The notes beneath the pieces were generated by a model. It was not told the DNA's origin. It ran no database searches and saw only the letters and a list, made by a program, of their open reading frames with translations. Positions 46,189 through 54,976 of a DNA stretch of 64,000 bases are shown here, piece by piece. Source of the DNA: Tardiphaga sp. P9-11 (GTDB lineage Bacteria > Pseudomonadota > Alphaproteobacteria > Rhizobiales > Xanthobacteraceae); NCBI RefSeq assembly GCF_008329525.1, contig NZ_NPKQ01000001.1:1300261-1364260 (forward strand), given 5' to 3'. Position 1 is the stretch's first letter; each line of letters opens with the position of its first letter. Both the position numbers and the translations under genes were made by a program.

Positions 46189-47706
46189 TTACAGCGCCTT
46201 TCGCCACTCCAGCACGCCATCGTCCGCCGTGCTGATCGCGCCGGAAGCCCCCACCGGCGTCCGGTCCTGATCCATCAGGAACGCCAGCGTAGCACCGTCC
46301 TGCACCGGCACCCGCGCCAGCGCGCGTTCATTGGCCGCTGTGCGCATGATCACCACGCCGTGCTCGATCTCGCCACCGCGGCCGTAGATCACCGTGAAGC
46401 TTTCGACAGTGCCGTTGCCCGAGGCCTCGATGACATATGTCGGAACGGGCTTGCGTCTGCGGTCGGCGTCTGCCTGCACATTGGTATCCTGTGCGAGCGT
46501 CTCCTTTGGGGCCTCCTTCGACACCACCAGTGCGTGGTGCTTGGTGACGAAGCCACCCTGCGCGTAAAGCAATCCCGTCCTGGTACCGGCGCGGATCTTG
46601 CGCACCATCGCGCAGGCGGCGTGCGCCATGTAGTCGTTCAGTGGCGCGCCAAAGAAGGTCAGGCCGCCCGTCACCGTCGGCTGCACATCGGCACCCAATC
46701 CCAATGTGCGGCGGGCCATCTTCGGCACGCAAGGGAAGCAGCTATAGAGTTCGATGGCGCCGAAATTCTTACCGGAGCCGCCGACCAGATCCATCGCGAC
46801 TTTCAACACCGCATTCTGCGCATGGCTCTCCACATACTGGTCGCGGTCGAGATAGTCGCGCGGCTCTTCGGCCGAGGCGCCGCCCCAGATATGCACGATG
46901 CGATCCTCGGGCACGCCCGCAGCGCGTGCCTTCGCGAGGCTGGTGACGAGGATCGCCGCCGACTGGTTCACCATCGGATTAGCGACCATCAGCTTGGTAT
47001 AGGGCCACGCGATCAGCCGGTTGTCCGGCGTCGGCGTGGTGATCTCGTCGGGCGTGTAGGCTTTCTTGATCCAGGCTTCGGGATTGCTCGCGGCAACACC
47101 CGCATAGCGTGACCACAGCTCGCCGGATTCGCGATGCGCCTCGCGGGGCGTCTGGCCCCAATGCGCGGCAGAGGCGGCCTCATAGAACGGATAGACCGTA
47201 ACCGGCTTGGCGACGCCGAGCTTGGTGGCCATCGGCTTCTGATAGTTGGCGCCGCGCAGCGGCTCGGGTGCGTCCTTGGCGAAGGGCGTCCATGGCAGGT
47301 CAACTTTGGCGCGCTCGGCCTTGGTCGCGGTGCCCTGCGATTCCGCGCCTGTGATCGCTGCAACTTGAGACACGCCGCGCGCGATGCGCTTCGCGGCTTC
47401 ATGGATATAGCGGATCGGGCTCTCGCCGCCGACCGGGCCGTAATAGGCATGTTTCGGATTGATCCCGAGCTTCTCGCTGAGTTGTTTTTCCGGTGCGGTG
47501 TAGCGCCAGCTCAGGAAGTTCACGACGTCCAGCGAGTCGATATCTCCAAGCAGCTTTCCGCCGGAATCCTGCTCCGCGCGCTTCAGCGCCTCGATCATCA
47601 GCGCGAGCGGCTCGAGACCTTCGGTGAGCTCCTTCGGATGATCGGAGAATTCGCCGACGCCGACGATGACGGGTATACGGTCTTCAGCTAGGTTCGACAC
47701 TGCCAT
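46189..47706 (-). CDS. Thiolase-like acetyl-CoA acetyltransferase family protein
   Basis: A 505-residue thiolase-superfamily protein. Lines such as VPEDRIVHIWGGASAEEP, YSCFPCVPKMA and TVTGGLTFFGAPLNDY are typical of the SCP2-thiolase-like group linked to steroid and branched acyl-CoA degradation. The cysteine nucleophile of biosynthetic thiolases is not obvious in the N-terminal half, where AAITGAESQGT lies. It is downstream of the nitronate monooxygenase gene and upstream of the thioesterase, all on the minus strand. Confidence 0.83.
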   Translation of the reverse strand: MAVSNLAEDRIPVIVGVGEFSDHPKELTEGLEPLALMIEALKRAEQDSGGKLLGDIDSLDVVNFLSWRYTAPEKQLSEKLGINPKHAYYGPVGGESPIRYIHEAAKRIARGVSQVAAITGAESQGTATKAERAKVDLPWTPFAKDAPEPLRGANYQKPMATKLGVAKPVTVYPFYEAASAAHWGQTPREAHRESGELWSRYAGVAASNPEAWIKKAYTPDEITTPTPDNRLIAWPYTKLMVANPMVNQSAAILVTSLAKARAAGVPEDRIVHIWGGASAEEPRDYLDRDQYVESHAQNAVLKVAMDLVGGSGKNFGAIELYSCFPCVPKMARRTLGLGADVQPTVTGGLTFFGAPLNDYMAHAACAMVRKIRAGTRTGLLYAQGGFVTKHHALVVSKEAPKETLAQDTNVQADADRRRKPVPTYVIEASGNGTVESFTVIYGRGGEIEHGVVIMRTAANERALARVPVQDGATLAFLMDQDRTPVGASGAISTADDGVLEWRKAL

Positions 47707-47723
47707 TGTTCTTGCTCTTGCCT

Positions 47724-48857
47724 CTATTCGGAAACCAGCATGGCGAGGTGCTCCGCCGCCTCGGCAAAGTCCTCCTTGAATTCCTGCACAACTGCGCCCG
47801 CCGACTTGACGCTGTCAATCAGCCCAACGCCCTGGCCCACGAAATAGCTGACCAGATCCCGCGCCTGCGCATTGCCGGCCGCGGCCGAACGGTCGATGGA
47901 GGCGAAAGCGTCGCGGCTGATCAGACTCTGCAGCGGCATCGGCAGTGCCCCGGGGCTGTCCTCGCCACGATCCCAGGCATCGGTCCAGACCGAGCGCAAT
48001 TGGCGTGCGGGCTTGCCGGTGCGTCCCTTCGAACGGATCGCGTCGCGCGACGAGGCGGCAATCATCTTCTCGCGAAATATCTCGGAGGTTTCGGATTCCG
48101 TCGTCGCCAGCCACACCGAGCCAGTCCACACGCCGGCCGCGCCCATCGCCATGCAGCCGGCCATTTGTCGTCCGGTCATGATGCCGCCGGCGGCGAGCAC
48201 AGGCACCTCGCGCATCGGCTTGATGGCTTTGATCACCTCCGGCACCAGCACCATGGTCGAGACCTCGCCGCAATGGCCGCCAGCCTCGGTGCCTTGCGCG
48301 ACGAGAATATCCACGCCGGCGGCAACCTGTCGGATAGCATGTTCTTTGGCGCCGACGAGGGCGGCCACCGGCACGCCATGCGCCTTTCCCATCTCGATCA
48401 TCGCCTTCGGTGGCACGCCCAGCGCATTGGCAATGAGCCGGATCGGATGATCGAATGAAATCTCCAGCAGCCGCAGCGCCGTCTCGCCATCGAACGGCTG
48501 AGGCTGATTGGCCGGCACGTCGGTGTGTTTGAGCTCGATGCCGTATTTCTTCAGCAGGCTCCGGGTGAAGTCGCGATGTTCGGGCGTGATGCGGCTCTCA
48601 AGTGATTTCCATGTCACGTCCTTTTCGCCTGCAGTGGAGATATTCTCCGGGATCAGCACGTCGATGCCATAGGGCTTGCCATCGACGTGTTCGTCGATCC
48701 ATTTGAGTTCCTGTTCCAGCGTCTCCGGTGAGTGCACGGTCGCGCCGAGTACGCCGAACCCGCCAGCACGGCTGACGGCGGCGACCACGTCGCGGCAGTG
48801 GCTGAAGGCGAGCAGGGGAAACTCGATGCCCAGCATCTCGCAGATTGGCGACTTCAT
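47724..48857 (-). CDS. Nitronate monooxygenase / 2-nitropropane dioxygenase family protein
   Basis: A 377-residue FMN-dependent TIM-barrel protein. FPLLAFSHCRDVVAAVSRAGG, VAQGTEAGGHCGEVSTMVL and VLAAGGIMTGRQMAG are the FMN-binding lines. Some members of this family are enoyl-ACP reductases or act on alkyl nitronates, so the reaction is not certain. Next to a thiolase-like gene, a role in acyl-CoA metabolism is possible. It starts the three-gene minus-strand operon 47724-45727. Confidence 0.85.
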   Translation of the reverse strand: MKSPICEMLGIEFPLLAFSHCRDVVAAVSRAGGFGVLGATVHSPETLEQELKWIDEHVDGKPYGIDVLIPENISTAGEKDVTWKSLESRITPEHRDFTRSLLKKYGIELKHTDVPANQPQPFDGETALRLLEISFDHPIRLIANALGVPPKAMIEMGKAHGVPVAALVGAKEHAIRQVAAGVDILVAQGTEAGGHCGEVSTMVLVPEVIKAIKPMREVPVLAAGGIMTGRQMAGCMAMGAAGVWTGSVWLATTESETSEIFREKMIAASSRDAIRSKGRTGKPARQLRSVWTDAWDRGEDSPGALPMPLQSLISRDAFASIDRSAAAGNAQARDLVSYFVGQGVGLIDSVKSAGAVVQEFKEDFAEAAEHLAMLVSE

Positions 48858-49068
48858 CGGCGTGTCTCCCTGAAACTCTTCTGACCCGCTTCATGTGGCG
48901 AGTTCGCGATCAACGCTAGCGTAAGGGGAAGGGCGATGCCAAGCGGGCGTGCGGCATTCCGCCTGGCAAAATACAATGGTGACGATGCCCGATTTCCTGC
49001 TTGCGCTTTCGCGTCATGCGGGAAATGCTGTCGGTAACAAGTAAAGCAAAAAATACGGGAGTGAACTT

Positions 49069-50730
49069 ATGGCCGCTGCACAGCCGCAATCCGTCTCACA
49101 TCAAAGTGCGCAGACAGATGTTGTCGTGGTTGGTGCCGGGTTTTCCGGGCTTTATCTACTGCATAAATTGCGTGGCATCGGCCTGTCCGTGAAAGTATTC
49201 GAACAGGGTGGGGATGTCGGTGGCACCTGGTATTGGAACCGCTATCCCGGCGCGCGCTGCGACGTCGAGAGCATGCAATACTCCTTTTCGTTCGATGAGA
49301 AGTTACAGCAGGAGTGGGACTGGAGCGAGCGCTATGCGCCGCAGCCCGAAATTCTGCGCTATGCCGGCCATGTGGCCGATCGCTATGATTTGCGGAAGGA
49401 CATTCAGTTCAACACGACCGTCAAATCCGCAGTTTTCGATGAGCGCGCCAATCGATGGACGGTAACGACCTCCGATGGTCAGACCAGCATCGCGCAGCAT
49501 GTTGTGCTCGCGACGGGTTGTCTGTCGAATGCCCGCACGCCCGAATTCAGGGGCATGAAGGATTTCAAGGGCAAGGTCTATCACACTGGCAACTGGCCGC
49601 ATGAGGCAGTCGATTTCACCGCCCTGCGCGTCGGCGTCATCGGCACCGGATCGTCCGCAATCCAGTCGATCCCGCTGATCGCCGAACAAGCGAGCCAGCT
49701 TTATGTGTTCCAGCGCACCGCCAATTTCAGCGTGCCGGCGCGCAATGCGCCGCTCACCGATGAAGAGCGCAAGTCGTTCCGCGATAACTATCCGGAGATC
49801 CGCCGCCGCGCGCGAGAGGATTTCAAAAACGGCATCGTGCAGCCGATTCCGGACCGCGGCGCGCTCGACGATCCGGAGCATGAAAGGCGTGAGAAATATC
49901 ACGCGCGCTGGACCTCGGGCGGTCTTACCTTCATGGGCGTTTACAACAATCTGGTGCTGGATCAGGGCGCCAACGATACGGCTGCCGATTTCATCCGCGA
50001 GAAGATTTCAGAGGTCGTCAGCGATCCGACGACGGCGAAACTTCTGCAGCCGAAGGATCATCCGGTCGGCTCCAAGCGCATCTGCGTCGACACTGACTAC
50101 TACGCGACCTTCAACCGCCCGAATGTAAGGCTGGTCGATATCAAGGCTCATCCCATCGAACAGATCCTGCCGCATGCCGTGCGCACCGGCGGCAAGGATT
50201 ATGAGGTTGACGCGCTGGTGCTCGCCACCGGCTTCGATGCGATGACCGGCTCGGTCGCCAAGATCGACATTCGCGGCCGTGGCGGCCAGACGCTGAATGA
50301 CAAATGGGCGGAAGGCCCGCGAACCTATCTCGGCCTAATGAGCGCCGGTTTTCCGAACCTGTTCATCATCACCGGTCCCGGCTCGCCCTCGGTGCTGTCG
50401 AACATGATCGTGTCCATCGAGCAGCATGTCGACTGGATTAGCGATTGCCTCGCTTATATGCGCGACCGCGGCGCCGAGGTGATGGAGGCAACGCATCCTG
50501 CCGAGGACAAATGGGTCGCGCACGTCAATGAGGTGGCGGCCGGCACGCTCTACCCGCAGGCCAATTCCTGGTACATGGGGGCCAACATCCCCGGCAAGCC
50601 GCAGATTTTCATGCCCTATATTGGCGGCGTCGGCGTTTACCGGCAGATCTGCAACGAAGTCGCCGCGAAGGACTATGAGGGGTTCGCGATGACGGTGGGG
50701 ACACGGGCGAGGGAGGCCGTGGCTTCCTAG
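49069..50730 (+). CDS. Baeyer-Villiger-type flavin monooxygenase
   Basis: A 553-residue NADPH-dependent monooxygenase. FAD motif VVGAGFSGLYLLHKL (near residue 20), WYWNRYPGARCDVES, the Baeyer-Villiger fingerprint FKGKVYHTGNWPHE (F-x-G-x3-H-x3-W-P), the NADPH motif GVIGTGSSAIQS, and LVLATGFDAMTG are all present. Such enzymes convert ketones or cyclic ketones to esters or lactones. The neighbouring SDR could supply the ketone and the hydrolases the next step. The start at 49069 has GGGAGTG upstream. Confidence 0.93.
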   Translation: MAAAQPQSVSHQSAQTDVVVVGAGFSGLYLLHKLRGIGLSVKVFEQGGDVGGTWYWNRYPGARCDVESMQYSFSFDEKLQQEWDWSERYAPQPEILRYAGHVADRYDLRKDIQFNTTVKSAVFDERANRWTVTTSDGQTSIAQHVVLATGCLSNARTPEFRGMKDFKGKVYHTGNWPHEAVDFTALRVGVIGTGSSAIQSIPLIAEQASQLYVFQRTANFSVPARNAPLTDEERKSFRDNYPEIRRRAREDFKNGIVQPIPDRGALDDPEHERREKYHARWTSGGLTFMGVYNNLVLDQGANDTAADFIREKISEVVSDPTTAKLLQPKDHPVGSKRICVDTDYYATFNRPNVRLVDIKAHPIEQILPHAVRTGGKDYEVDALVLATGFDAMTGSVAKIDIRGRGGQTLNDKWAEGPRTYLGLMSAGFPNLFIITGPGSPSVLSNMIVSIEQHVDWISDCLAYMRDRGAEVMEATHPAEDKWVAHVNEVAAGTLYPQANSWYMGANIPGKPQIFMPYIGGVGVYRQICNEVAAKDYEGFAMTVGTRAREAVAS

Positions 50731-50746
50731 CAGAGGGGCGACGTTC

Positions 50747-50794
50747 TTCCCTCTCCCGCCTAGCGAACCTGCGCTTCGCGTGGGGGAGAGGGAA
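50747..50794. terminator. Hairpin between convergent genes
   Basis: A perfect 11-bp stem TTCCCTCTCCC/GGGAGAGGGAA encloses a 26-base loop. It lies between convergent stops at 50730 and 50804. It resembles an intergenic repeat common in rhizobial genomes and may terminate both transcripts. Confidence 0.6.
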
Positions 50795-50803
50795 AGGAGG
50801 AAA

Positions 50804-51595
50804 TCAAAACGCCGTATACCCGCCGTCGATTACGAACGTATCTGCCGTATGATACGACGACGCCTTGCTCATCAGATAAACCGCGATGCCGCCGAAGTCC
50901 GATGGCTCGCCAAAACGTCTGACCGGAATACGTGGCATCACGTTGGCGACGAACTTTTCGTTGCCCATGATCCCGGCCGTCATATCGCTCTTGATCCAGC
51001 CGGGCAGGATCGCATTGGCTGTTACGCCCTGACGCGCCAGTTCGACCGCGAGCGCGCGCACCAGCGCATTGATCGCCGCCTTGGTTGCCGCATAGTGCTC
51101 GTTGCGCGCAGTGCCGAAGATCGAGGCCAGGCTTGAGGTCGCGACCAGACGGCCGAATTTGTCGCCGGCCTCGGCGCGTTCGGTCATGTGCCGCGCAGCA
51201 ACCTGGAAGGCATGGAAGACGCCGTCCAGATTGGTGGCGAACATGGTGCGCCACTGTTCTTCGGTGCGGTCGATGAAATTGTGCCGGCCGCCGCCGCCGA
51301 TGCCGGCATTGGCGAAGCAGCCATCGACGCGGCCGAATTTCTTGAGCGTCGCATCCATCGCCGCCTTCACCGAAGCGGTGTCGGTGACGTCGCAGACCAG
51401 CGTATCGACCTTGCCGGTGCAGTCCGCCATGGTGGCGGCGGCCGCCTTGTTCTTCTCGGCGTTGCGGCCCCAGATCGAGACATTGCAACCGGCGGCGGCC
51501 AGCGCCTGTGCGATACCGAGGCCGATACCGCCATTGCCGCCGGTGATGATGGCTACGCGGCCGCTGAGGTCGAAGATGTGTGTTGGCGTTGCCAT
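50804..51595 (-). CDS. Short-chain dehydrogenase/reductase
   Basis: A 263-residue SDR with all catalytic elements: cofactor motif TGGNGGIGLGIA, NAGIGGGG, serine in ATSSLAS, YAATKAAINALV (Tyr-x3-Lys), and the tail FVIDGGYTAF. It is likely an NAD-dependent alcohol dehydrogenase or ketone reductase. It lies next to the Baeyer-Villiger monooxygenase in convergent orientation, so alcohol to ketone to ester is a plausible route. Confidence 0.92.
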   Translation of the reverse strand: MATPTHIFDLSGRVAIITGGNGGIGLGIAQALAAAGCNVSIWGRNAEKNKAAAATMADCTGKVDTLVCDVTDTASVKAAMDATLKKFGRVDGCFANAGIGGGGRHNFIDRTEEQWRTMFATNLDGVFHAFQVAARHMTERAEAGDKFGRLVATSSLASIFGTARNEHYAATKAAINALVRALAVELARQGVTANAILPGWIKSDMTAGIMGNEKFVANVMPRIPVRRFGEPSDFGGIAVYLMSKASSYHTADTFVIDGGYTAF

Positions 51596-51714
51596 GTCAG
51601 CGTTTCCGTTGTTTGGCGCACGTTATGCCGTGCGTCCGTTGGTGGGCTGGTGTTCCCCAGGAAGCATGGACAAGCGCGTCCGAAAAATCAAATATGCCGC
51701 CTGACATATAATCG

Positions 51715-51757
51715 CATGATCCCGAAAAGTGGGTACCGGTTTTCGGATCAGATCATG
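51715..51757. repeat. Rhizobial intergenic repeat, copy 1
   Basis: A 43-base imperfect palindrome starting CATGATCCCGAAAAGTGGG and ending TTTTCGGATCAGATCATG. A near-identical copy lies at 53607-53648. Elements of this form are widespread in Rhizobiales intergenic DNA. It stands 57 bases before the enoyl-CoA hydratase gene. Confidence 0.8.
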
Positions 51758-51814
51758 CCCAGACAGAGCTTCCACACCGCGGAATAAACACGCGGACCAT
51801 CCCGTGAGGAAACC

Positions 51815-52609
51815 ATGCAGTTCAAACACGTCACCCTCGATTTCGACGGTAATGTCGCTATCCTGAAGCTCGATCATCAGGAGGTGATGAACGCAGTATC
51901 GGTCGATATGCTCGGCGGCCTCGGCGAGGCGCTGGACGAGATCGACGATCGCAAGGCGGACGTGCGCTGCGTGGTTCTCACCGGCGCCGGCCGTGCCTTC
52001 TGCACCGGCGCCAATCTTCAGGGGCGGAACAATCAGCTCACCAAGGCGCGCAGCAACGCCGGCGCCACGCTGGAGACGGCCTTCCATCCGTTCCTGCGCC
52101 GGCTGCAGAACCTGCATTGCCCGATCGTCACCGCAGTGAATGGCCCTGCCGCCGGCGCCGGCATGAGCTTCGCGCTGATGGGCGATCTCATTTTGTGTGC
52201 ACGCTCGTCCTATTTCCTGCAGGCGTTCCGCCGTATCGGCTTGGTGCCCGATTGCGGCTCGACCTGGATCCTGCCGCGCTTGATCGGCAAGGCGCGTTCG
52301 GTCGAATTGTCGTTGCTTGGTGAAAAGCTGCCGGCCGAGAAGGCGCTGGAATGGGGCCTCGTCAATCGCGTCTATGACGATGCGGCGCTGATGGATGAAA
52401 CCATGAAGCTCGCCCATGAACTCGCCAACGGCCCGACCATCGCACTGTCGCTGATCCGCAAACTCTATTGGGAAAGCCCGGAGAATTCCTTCGAGGATCA
52501 GATCAATCTTGAGGTCAAATCGCAGCGCGCCGCCGGTGCTTCGCCGGACTTCAAGGAGGGCGTCGCAGCTTTCCTGGAAAAGCGCCCGGCCAAGTTCACG
52601 GGCCAGTAG
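51815..52609 (+). CDS. Enoyl-CoA hydratase/isomerase (PaaG-like)
   Basis: A 264-residue crotonase-fold protein. The oxyanion-hole line TGAGRAFCTGANLQG (near residue 57) and NGPAAGAGMSFALMGD are standard. The second catalytic region reads IGLVPDCGSTWILPRLIG, as in PaaG-type ring-opening isomerases, rather than the two-glutamate hydratase form. The stop TAG is 3 bases before the phosphotransferase start, so the two are one unit. Confidence 0.9.
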   Translation: MQFKHVTLDFDGNVAILKLDHQEVMNAVSVDMLGGLGEALDEIDDRKADVRCVVLTGAGRAFCTGANLQGRNNQLTKARSNAGATLETAFHPFLRRLQNLHCPIVTAVNGPAAGAGMSFALMGDLILCARSSYFLQAFRRIGLVPDCGSTWILPRLIGKARSVELSLLGEKLPAEKALEWGLVNRVYDDAALMDETMKLAHELANGPTIALSLIRKLYWESPENSFEDQINLEVKSQRAAGASPDFKEGVAAFLEKRPAKFTGQ

Positions 52610-52612
52610 GCC

Positions 52613-53611
52613 TTGAGCGAGCGCGCGGTCGAGGCGCTGCTCGCACGCAGCGTCATGATATGGTGCCCCGGCACGACCGGGGTTAGCGCGGCAGCGCGGC
52701 TATCCGGCGGCGCCAGTCAGGAGACGTGGTCGTTCGACATCACGCATCCCGATGGTGCCATCGGCGCCATCTTGCGCCGCGCGCCGCCCGGCTATGGCGC
52801 CGCTCCCGGCCGTGCCGCCGGGCTCGATGCCGAAGCGGTGCTGATGCAGCTTGCGCATGATGCCGGCGTGCCGTCGCCGAAGGTGCTGCACGTTCTCAAA
52901 CCAGACGACGATCTGGGAACGGGTTTCATCATGCAGCGGGTCGCTGGCGAAACCATCCCGCGCAAGATTTTGCGCGACGATGAATTCGCGCAGGCGCGCC
53001 CAAAACTCGCCCGGCAATGCGGCGAGATCCTCGCTGGCATTCACGGGCTGTCCGCTGCAAGCCTGCCGCAACTGCGCCGCATGAATGCCGCAGCAGAAAT
53101 CGTCGAATTGCAGCGTGAGATCGACGGTTTTGGCGGGCCGCGTCCGGTGTTCCAGCTGGCGCTACGTTGGTTGCGCGACAACGATCCCGGCGCATCAGAA
53201 CGCGTCACTTTGGTGCACGGCGATTTCCGCCACGGCAATTTGATGATCGGGTCCGATGGCGTCCGCGCGGTGTTGGATTGGGAGCTGGCCCATCTCGGTG
53301 ATCCCATGGAGGATCTCGGCTGGATCTGCGTTAATTCCTGGCGCTTCGGTGTCATCGACAAGCCGGTCGGCGGGTTTGGCGCCTATGAGGAGTTGTTCTC
53401 GGGTTACGAGGCGGCCAGCGGCATTGCGGTCGATGTGGCACGCGTCAAATTCTGGGAAGTGATCGGGACACTGCGCTGGGGCGTGATGTGCGTCGGGATG
53501 ATGCAGCGATTTCGTCTGGGGCCGGATCATTCGATGGAGCGGGCGATGATCGGGCGACGATCGTCCGAAACCGAGATCGATTTATTGCGTTTGCTGGCAC
53601 CGCGCGCATGA
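52613..53611 (+). CDS. Phosphotransferase (APH/ACAD10-like kinase) family protein
   Basis: A 332-residue aminoglycoside-phosphotransferase-fold protein. The catalytic loop LVHGDFRHGNLMI and the metal-binding VLDWELAHLGDPMEDLGW are intact. Members adjacent to acyl-CoA dehydrogenases, as here, are thought to phosphorylate a hydroxyacyl group before oxidation; that is known from mammalian ACAD10/11. TTG at 52613 is the likely start. The stop codon TGA (53609-53611) lies inside repeat copy 2, so the last codons were probably altered when the repeat inserted. Confidence 0.88.
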   Translation: MSERAVEALLARSVMIWCPGTTGVSAAARLSGGASQETWSFDITHPDGAIGAILRRAPPGYGAAPGRAAGLDAEAVLMQLAHDAGVPSPKVLHVLKPDDDLGTGFIMQRVAGETIPRKILRDDEFAQARPKLARQCGEILAGIHGLSAASLPQLRRMNAAAEIVELQREIDGFGGPRPVFQLALRWLRDNDPGASERVTLVHGDFRHGNLMIGSDGVRAVLDWELAHLGDPMEDLGWICVNSWRFGVIDKPVGGFGAYEELFSGYEAASGIAVDVARVKFWEVIGTLRWGVMCVGMMQRFRLGPDHSMERAMIGRRSSETEIDLLRLLAPRA

Positions 53612-53648
53612 TCCCGAAAAGTGGCGACCGGTTTTCGGATCAGATCAT
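53607..53648. repeat. Rhizobial intergenic repeat, copy 2
   Basis: Same sequence as copy 1 at 51715 except at the centre (GTGGCGACC versus GTGGGTACC) and the right end. It begins inside the last codons of the phosphotransferase gene and supplies its stop codon. Same orientation as copy 1. Confidence 0.8.
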
Positions 53649-53667
53649 ATGCAAAAAAGGTGATGAT

Positions 53668-54042
53668 ATGCAGGACGAACCGAGGCCCGATGAGCTGGTG
53701 AAGGCCGTTGCGGAGTTTCTTCGCAACGACATTGCACCTCAAATCTCGGGCCATGCAGCATTCAAGCTGCGGGTCGCGATAAATGCGCTTGACCTTGTGA
53801 CCCGGCAGCTGACGCTCGCCGGCGACAGCGATGCCGCCGAGCTTCATGGATTGATGCTGCTGCTCGGTGTTCACGGCACGCTAGAGGGATTGAACCGGGA
53901 TCTCGCCGACCGCATCGCGCAAGGTGATGTCGATCTCACGACACCCGGTGTGAAGGAGCATCTGTGGCAGACGACACTGGCGAAGCTCGCCGTCGATCAG
54001 CCGAACTACGGCTCCTACAAGCGCGAGCTGGAATCGAAGTAA
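53668..54042 (+). CDS. DUF6285 domain protein
   Basis: A 124-residue helical protein (MQDEPRPDELVKAVAEFL, then FKLRVAINALDLVTRQL and HLWQTTLAKLAVDQPN). I recognise it as DUF6285, a small protein usually found next to phosphotransferase and acyl-CoA dehydrogenase genes, as here. Function unknown. The ATG at 53668 follows AAAGGTGATGAT; the frame is open further upstream through the repeat, but that part is repeat sequence, not protein. Confidence 0.8.
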   Translation: MQDEPRPDELVKAVAEFLRNDIAPQISGHAAFKLRVAINALDLVTRQLTLAGDSDAAELHGLMLLLGVHGTLEGLNRDLADRIAQGDVDLTTPGVKEHLWQTTLAKLAVDQPNYGSYKRELESK

Positions 54043-54053
54043 GCGCCGAAGCG

Positions 54054-54833
54054 CTACTTCCCCTTCCAGTTCGGCTTGCGCTTCTCCGAGAATGCCTTCG
54101 GCCCCTCGATATAGTCTTCCGATGCCGCCATCGCCTTCACCGCCGGATATTCGCGCTGCTCGGTGATCGCCTGTTCCAGCGACACCGCCATGCCTTTCTG
54201 GATCGCCTGCTTGGAGGCGCGGATCGACATCGGCGAGTTCTGGCAGATGGTTTCGGCCCAACGTAGCGCGGCATTCAAGGCCTCGCCCTGCGGCACCACT
54301 TCATTGACGAAACCGAGTTCATAACCCTCCTGCGGCTTCACATGGCGCGCGGTGAGGATCATGCCCATGGCACGCTTCATGCCGATCTGGCGTGGCAGGC
54401 GCTGCAGGCCGCCGGCCAGCGCAGCGAGGCCGACGCGCGGCTCGGGCAAGGCGAATGTCGCATTCTCTGCAGCGATGATGAGATCGCAGGCCAGTGCGAT
54501 TTCGAAGCCGCCGCCCATGGCAACGCCGTTGACAGCGGCGATGATCGGCTTGTCGCAGTCGAAGCGCGCGGTCAGACCAGCAAAGCCCGACGTGTTCCAG
54601 CCGCGCTTGCCACCGGCGGCCTGCCATTTCAGATCGTTGCCGGCGCAGAATGCTTTGTCACCGGCGCCGGTGACGATCGCCACCCACTGTTCGGGATCGC
54701 TAGCGAAGTCGTTGAACACCTCGTGCAGTTCGTTATGCGCGTCGGTGTGCAGCGCGTTGTACACTTCCGGGCGCGACAGCGTCACAATGGTGATCGGTCC
54801 CTTGCGGGTCACGGTTGAGAATTGCAGAGCCAT
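54054..54833 (-). CDS. Enoyl-CoA hydratase/isomerase
   Basis: A 259-residue crotonase-fold protein. TGAGDKAFCAGNDLKW is the oxyanion-hole line and ALPEPRVGLAALAGGLQRLP carries the second active-site region. The C-terminal trimerisation helices follow. AGGGAGG lies 5 bases before the ATG at 54833. It is divergent from the acyl-CoA dehydrogenase at 54977 and convergent with the DUF6285 gene. Confidence 0.9.
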   Translation of the reverse strand: MALQFSTVTRKGPITIVTLSRPEVYNALHTDAHNELHEVFNDFASDPEQWVAIVTGAGDKAFCAGNDLKWQAAGGKRGWNTSGFAGLTARFDCDKPIIAAVNGVAMGGGFEIALACDLIIAAENATFALPEPRVGLAALAGGLQRLPRQIGMKRAMGMILTARHVKPQEGYELGFVNEVVPQGEALNAALRWAETICQNSPMSIRASKQAIQKGMAVSLEQAITEQREYPAVKAMAASEDYIEGPKAFSEKRKPNWKGK

Positions 54834-54976
54834 CGCGGCCTCCCTTTTGTTTTTCGTTGTGCAGAATATCGGCGGAATATGTGCGGCGCGGCCGCGCTTG
54901 ACTTGATCGGACGATGCTATCTTAATCGCTCGATTAACAAGAGCAACAAAGCTCACAGAATAATCGGGAGAGCGCC

